Part shown: piece after piece, positions 32,543 to 35,694 of the stretch | Numbering within the stretch: the stretch's first letter is position 1 | Layout of the letters: each line of letters begins with the position of its first letter | Origin: a virus | Length of the DNA stretch: 35,694 bases | Direction: 5' to 3' (one strand) | IMG/VR virus record: IMGVR_UViG_3300031578_004767 | Location: 1-35,694 of that record | Program-made: the position numbers and the translations under genes | The notes under the pieces: generated by a model | The model's input: the letters and a program-made list of their open reading frames with translations, nothing else | Databases searched by the model: none | What the model was told of the DNA's origin: nothing

Positions 32543-33830
32543 TGTAATCCTCCAGAACATATTCTCTTAAATGTTTGAGGGTATCTTTAAATTGTTTTAT
32601 CTCTTTATTTAATTCAGCTGTATCTACATCGACCGTAAGTAATCTACTTATTCGGTATTTATTAATCAATTCCTTCGCAACCTCTTTAGATACACCCGTT
32701 AATTTTTTAATTTCATTAAGTATTTTTTCTTTTGGTAATTTAGCTGAAATTCCGCTTGCAATCACGGGTCTTATCTTTAATAAAGTTTCATATTCTGAAA
32801 TGGTTTCATTTAATCTTTTGATTTCTTCTTTCAACATTGTTTCTGTTGTTTCTGAATACATATCATATGTATCTATCAATAACTGATCAACCGATTTTGG
32901 TATTACGGTTTTATTGGTATTTACAGTTATTATTTCAAATGAAATAGATCCTTCGATTGCTTCCTTTAAATCTAATACAAATCTTTGATATATAGCATCT
33001 CTATTTCGTTCTCTTAAAACTTGAAAAACAATCTCTGTAGTTGTTACTGATAAATCAGTGAATCCAACTTCACCGCTTTCAAAATGTTTTGAAAGTTTAT
33101 TTAATATTGTTTCAAATCTCTTTCCTGGAGGCCAAGACTTTAATGTTACTTGGTTCTTTCTTGGTTCCTCAAGAACAACTCCTCTGACGTCAATTTTTGC
33201 TTTTCCGGTTGTCAACAATTCATCTAATACTTTATTGTTTGACAATATGACACATTCAGTTATTGGTTTAATGATTGGTTTTGATTTCCTTACGCCTTTC
33301 AACCACAACAATCTTTTGTAAAGATCGTCGATTTCAAAGCAAGGAATGTATGTTTTATATCCGAAACCAATACCCTGAGTGTATTCTCTTCCCATTAAAC
33401 AAAACGGAAACATAGTTGGGAGATAAAATGGTTCTTTATCATCTAACTCTGTTTGAACCCAAGGAGCATAGTTGACTAATCTAAATGCAAGATTTAATGC
33501 ATAGTCGCTTGCCCTGCACTCTGTATATCTTGGAGCTGCTGGGCCGACAGGTTCGATGCCAACATTTGATCCGAAGTTTCCTTGACCTATCAAGAATCCT
33601 TGTTTGACCAACTGAACAATCGTTCCATAACATTCCCCATGAGGATGATAATGACCTGTTGTGTAAGAATCTACCTGTCTTGATTTGACAAATTTTGCTC
33701 TTGCAATTTTATATGCTGATAGTAATACTCTCCTCTCAACAGGTTTTAACCCATCAAGATCTAAGGGAAAATTTCGGTAGTTTGAATAACTTCCGTATTC
33801 CTTGTAAAGTTTTGGAAGACTTTGGTCCAT
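32520..33830 (-). CDS. 52: Type IIA DNA topoisomerase medium subunit, gp52/GyrA-like
   Basis: A 436-residue protein matching the size of T4 gp52. It has YSNYRNFPLDLDGLKPVERR (15-34), HYHPHGECYGTIV (60-72), then GQGNFGS and PAAPRYTECR, with catalytic Tyr102 next to Arg101. The middle has a tower-type region, and the C-terminus carries a coiled coil and ends in a short charged segment. It would cleave and rejoin both strands during replication or transcription. The ATPase subunit (gp39/gp60 type) is not seen in this window. The N-terminus overlaps the upstream gene by 77 bases in another frame. TAGGAG precedes ATG 33830. Confidence 0.93.
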   Translation of the reverse strand: MDQSLPKLYKEYGSYSNYRNFPLDLDGLKPVERRVLLSAYKIARAKFVKSRQVDSYTTGHYHPHGECYGTIVQLVKQGFLIGQGNFGSNVGIEPVGPAAPRYTECRASDYALNLAFRLVNYAPWVQTELDDKEPFYLPTMFPFCLMGREYTQGIGFGYKTYIPCFEIDDLYKRLLWLKGVRKSKPIIKPITECVILSNNKVLDELLTTGKAKIDVRGVVLEEPRKNQVTLKSWPPGKRFETILNKLSKHFESGEVGFTDLSVTTTEIVFQVLRERNRDAIYQRFVLDLKEAIEGSISFEIITVNTNKTVIPKSVDQLLIDTYDMYSETTETMLKEEIKRLNETISEYETLLKIRPVIASGISAKLPKEKILNEIKKLTGVSKEVAKELINKYRISRLLTVDVDTAELNKEIKQFKDTLKHLREYVLEDYNGFFKTK

Positions 33831-34203
33831 ATCCTACTCCTAATTTTGGAAAATTTGGTACTGCATTTGCTATTTTTGCGCTACTTAAATCTTCGCCCAC
33901 ACTGACTTTCAATGGATCGAAAATCATTTTGTCTTGCATTGTATATCCGACAACTTTACCTCGTTCACAATCAAGTATATATGAATAATCTGTTAGTTGA
34001 CTATCTTCCCACGGCCAGGGCCACTTATGATCTGCATTATCAACCGTTTCAAAATATTCATCTAATTGTTCTGCAAACATTGCCGGATTAACCTGAGCTA
34101 ATAATACAATTGGAATGTTCCATGGTTGTCCGTCTCTGTATATACTTCCTAACCAGGTCATATCCCCCATATTGTCTATGTAAAAATCTGCTCTTGTTCC
34201 CAT
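33754..34203 (-). CDS. Conserved phage hypothetical protein, MGTRADFY family
   Basis: A 149-residue protein beginning MGTRADFYIDNMGDMTWLGSIYRDGQ. I recall this N-terminal pattern (MGTRADFY, then a W-L-GS-I and DG) from many phage and bacterial hypothetical proteins, without known biochemistry. The middle is aromatic and acidic (HKWPWPWEDSQLTDYSY), and the C-terminus is basic. The last 25 codons overlap the topoisomerase start in a different frame. It begins one base after the next gene's stop. Confidence 0.68.
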   Translation of the reverse strand: MGTRADFYIDNMGDMTWLGSIYRDGQPWNIPIVLLAQVNPAMFAEQLDEYFETVDNADHKWPWPWEDSQLTDYSYILDCERGKVVGYTMQDKMIFDPLKVSVGEDLSSAKIANAVPNFPKLGVGYGPKSSKTLQGIRKLFKLPKFSLRS

Positions 34204-34509
34204 TTATTCCTCTTCTTGTTTTTTCATTCGTTGAAGAATTTCTTCAAAACTAGGAACGTCTCCGTTTTCGATGATTTTATAATCTTCATATGGATCTAAC
34301 AGTCTACGTCGAAGTTCCGCTTCTGCATCAGGTAACACGTCAATGTAATTGGACATTGTTGTGTATCCAATTCCATCTCTTAATATAAGAGATCCGATCA
34401 ATTGAGATATTGCATAGTTTATATCGCCTTTTGACTTTATAAACCCTGTCATATCTTCAACATATTTATTGATCTTTGTTCTTCTCCAGCTTTCGCTTAT
34501 GTATGGCAT
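34204..34509 (-). CDS. Conserved phage hypothetical protein (101 aa)
   Basis: A 101-residue protein beginning MPYISESWRR and containing GDINYAISQLIGSLI, PYEDYKIIENGDV and a charged C-terminus. This combination is familiar from a family of small phage and bacterial hypothetical proteins (DUF6899-like) with no established role. The second of two adjacent ATGs is preferred, because GGAGG is six bases upstream and family members start MPYI. The start overlaps the stop of the small Cys-rich gene. Confidence 0.66.
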   Translation of the reverse strand: MPYISESWRRTKINKYVEDMTGFIKSKGDINYAISQLIGSLILRDGIGYTTMSNYIDVLPDAEAELRRRLLDPYEDYKIIENGDVPSFEEILQRMKKQEEE

Positions 34510-34676
34510 CATTCACCTCCGATTAATTTACAGGGTGGATATCCACTTTTTCTTTTTGGAGTTAGTAATATCTTTTGGACTTTTGAGTTTCCGAAATCAC
34601 AATATAATTGATTGCGGTCATTCATTTTACAATCATCACACCCGTTACATTGTTTAGTTAAAACTTTTTTTCTCAT
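34509..34676 (-). CDS. Small cysteine-rich protein (55 aa)
   Basis: A 55-residue product, MRKKVLTKQCNGCDDCK onward. It has C-x2-C-x2-C (10, 13, 16) followed by cysteines in LYCDFG and PPCKLIG, so it may be a metal-binding knuckle. The start overlaps the upstream stop as ATGA (34673-34676), and the upstream codons give a GGAGG site. The stop overlaps the next ATG. These junctions argue that it is a real gene despite its size. Confidence 0.65.
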   Translation of the reverse strand: MRKKVLTKQCNGCDDCKMNDRNQLYCDFGNSKVQKILLTPKRKSGYPPCKLIGGE

Positions 34677-34843
34677 ACATTCGCCTCCATATATTTTTCA
34701 AATTCTACTCTGCACGGGGCACATAAAGTTGCTTGTTCTAATAGAAGTTTTCCGTTTTTATCAAGACTTGGATTTAATACCCCATCTAAATCCTCTATGC
34801 CTCCACATTTTTGACAATTATCTTTTATACTAAAATCGGTCAT
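34673..34843 (-). CDS. Small zinc-ribbon protein (56 aa)
   Basis: A 56-residue protein with CQKCGG near the start and CAPCRVEFEKYME near the end, a two-knuckle C-x2-C...C-x2-C zinc ribbon. I chose ATG 34843 because AAAGGAG lies eight bases upstream. An in-frame ATG at 34864 sits directly on another GGAG with no spacing. It follows the GC-rich hairpin at 34879-34911 in transcription order. The function is unknown; similar ribbons often bind nucleic acid or protein. Confidence 0.62.
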   Translation of the reverse strand: MTDFSIKDNCQKCGGIEDLDGVLNPSLDKNGKLLLEQATLCAPCRVEFEKYMEANV

Positions 34844-34878
34844 TTCGCGCTCTCCTTTCTTCATCTCCTCTTTAAAGT

Positions 34879-34911
34879 CGGAAGGGGGATGGGTTAGATC
34901 CCCCGTTTCCG
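34879..34911 (-). terminator. GC-rich hairpin adjacent to the stop of the right-edge gene
   Basis: GGGGGAT at 34884-34890 and ATCCCCC at 34898-34904 form a perfect 7-bp stem with a 7-base loop. CGGAA (34879-34883) with TTCCG (34907-34911) extends it beyond a two-base bulge. It begins immediately after the stop codon of the upstream gene and precedes a ribosome binding site. No U-tract follows. It resembles the hairpins at 7356-7397 and 18093-18120. Confidence 0.55.
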
Positions 34912-35694
34912 CTATTTGAAAAACGATAATAAATTTTTAAAATTAGAATTGCTGGTACCTTTATACATATTATCTTTTTCCTGTAAATATTTCCCCAATT
35001 GTTGATATGGAACATATTTAGTTTTAAAAATTTTTTCAGGATGATATTTAGATTCATATTCCCAGATAAAATAATTGTTAAAAATCTGACGATATCTATA
35101 TGCAGTAATGTTATAATTATAATCTGTATTGAATTGAGACATCCAGAAAGATCCATATAGGGTATTAATGATTTCGGAAACGTCTTCCTTGAATAGCTCC
35201 TGACGATTAAATGTTGACCCCATACAGACATTTTGATTTTGCTGTATGTTATAAAATGGAACTTTATATAACATATCATCAAACGAACGTAATGGGCTAT
35301 TTCTCATAAACATTTGAAATCGAAAATCATTAATAGTTGGATATACCATTGTAAAAGTTACAATATATGGAACTAAAATTTGAAATGTATATTCCTTAAT
35401 TCCTCCAGTTACCTTCATTCTTTCAAATTGTTGTTCCCCATTTTTAATATTTTTCTTTTGACACCATTTCTGAAAGACTTCCCATTTAGTACGTTGATTT
35501 CTTTTAATTATAATATTTCTCATTGTTGGGTTATGCTCAGTTATAAATATATGTCTTTTCCCACCAAAATAACTTTTATGATACTTTGTATTTTTTGGTA
35601 ATAATATAGATGAGAATTTTAACGAATCTAAAAATGATTCAGTTGGCCAGATTGTGACGTCAGAATCCTTTCGATATGATACCTTTCCGTTTTT
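34912..35694 (-). CDS. Partial paralogue of the PRTRC-B/E2-like N-terminal domain (5' end outside the window)
   Basis: The frame is open from the TAG at 34912-34914 to the right edge, so an apparent ATG at 35523 is internal; at least 260 residues are visible. It aligns by eye with residues 60-270 of the 879-residue cassette protein. ILLPKNTKYH matches ILPSGCRYV, ITEHNPTMR matches IEQQPQFR, and VPFYNIQQNQNVCMGSTFN matches MPLSNISDNQAICFGSRLN. FWMSQFNTDYNYNITAY matches FWTSVFNADYTYNIKAY. The conserved Cys is kept. It ends where the E2-like region of the large protein ends, so this is a stand-alone version of that domain. Confidence 0.8.
   Translation of the reverse strand, partial: KNGKVSYRKDSDVTIWPTESFLDSLKFSSILLPKNTKYHKSYFGGKRHIFITEHNPTMRNIIIKRNQRTKWEVFQKWCQKKNIKNGEQQFERMKVTGGIKEYTFQILVPYIVTFTMVYPTINDFRFQMFMRNSPLRSFDDMLYKVPFYNIQQNQNVCMGSTFNRQELFKEDVSEIINTLYGSFWMSQFNTDYNYNITAYRYRQIFNNYFIWEYESKYHPEKIFKTKYVPYQQLGKYLQEKDNMYKGTSNSNFKNLLSFFK

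Noticed and set aside
35380-35601. Start codon at 35523 for the right-edge gene
   Set aside because: The frame remains open upstream to the window edge, and the upstream residues align with the large cassette protein, so that ATG is internal.
1-35694. tRNA genes, CRISPR arrays and insertion sequences
   Set aside because: Intergenic space is almost absent. I saw no cloverleaf, no spaced direct repeats and no transposase motif.

Overview
This window looks like part of the genome of a large tailed double-stranded DNA bacteriophage (a jumbo-phage-like genome). It is AT-rich and very densely packed. Every gene I can support lies on the minus strand, so transcription runs from high to low coordinates. 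Most neighbours overlap by 1 to 80 bases (many ATGA or TAATG junctions) or sit a few bases apart, and nearly all have a clear GGAG-type ribosome binding site. That argues for a host with ordinary Shine-Dalgarno translation and against Bacteroidetes. Phage hallmarks are a large terminase, T4-like gp46/gp47 recombination nuclease subunits, a UvsW-like helicase, a T4 gp52-like topoisomerase subunit, and an edge gene resembling the C-terminal part of tape-measure proteins. I see no tRNA, CRISPR array or insertion sequence.

Layout from left to right. 1-6.6 kb: virion and packaging genes (tape-measure-like fragment, HExxH protein, terminase, a possible baseplate-type protein) plus unknowns and a methyltransferase-like gene. 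6.6-10.7 kb: metabolic and unknown genes, including a MazG-like protein, a xylose-isomerase-type TIM barrel and GTP cyclohydrolase FolE2. 10.6-16.5 kb: unsplit RNA polymerase beta and beta' subunits flanking a 58-residue DUF1040-like gene that contains a perfect 13-bp inverted repeat. 16.5-24.4 kb: a ubiquitin-like conjugation cassette. 24.4-34.9 kb: a radical SAM/SPASM-like enzyme, gp46/gp47, three genes sharing the N-terminal signature FVTNSSS, the helicase, QueD, the topoisomerase subunit and several small zinc-knuckle proteins. 34.9-35.7 kb: a partial paralogue of the N-terminal domain of the large cassette protein.

The most notable content is the cassette at about 16.7-23.7 kb. In one unidirectional, partly overlapping set it encodes an E2-like protein with HPN-x8-Cys, a ThiF-like protein lacking the canonical RQ motif, a SAP-ubiquitin-like fusion ending Gly-Arg-Lys-Gly-Cys, a canonical E1/ThiF adenylating enzyme, a JAMM/JAB peptidase with zinc knuckles, and an 879-residue protein whose N-terminal part resembles the PRTRC-B (Prok-E2_D) family. 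All the parts of a ubiquitin-like modification pathway are present (modifier, E1, E2, deconjugase). The modifier gene is about 50% GC in an approximately 30% GC neighbourhood and is followed by a strong hairpin, which suggests high expression or separate origin. Targets and function are unknown. FolE2 and QueD suggest that the phage also makes a 7-deazaguanine or another pterin-derived product.
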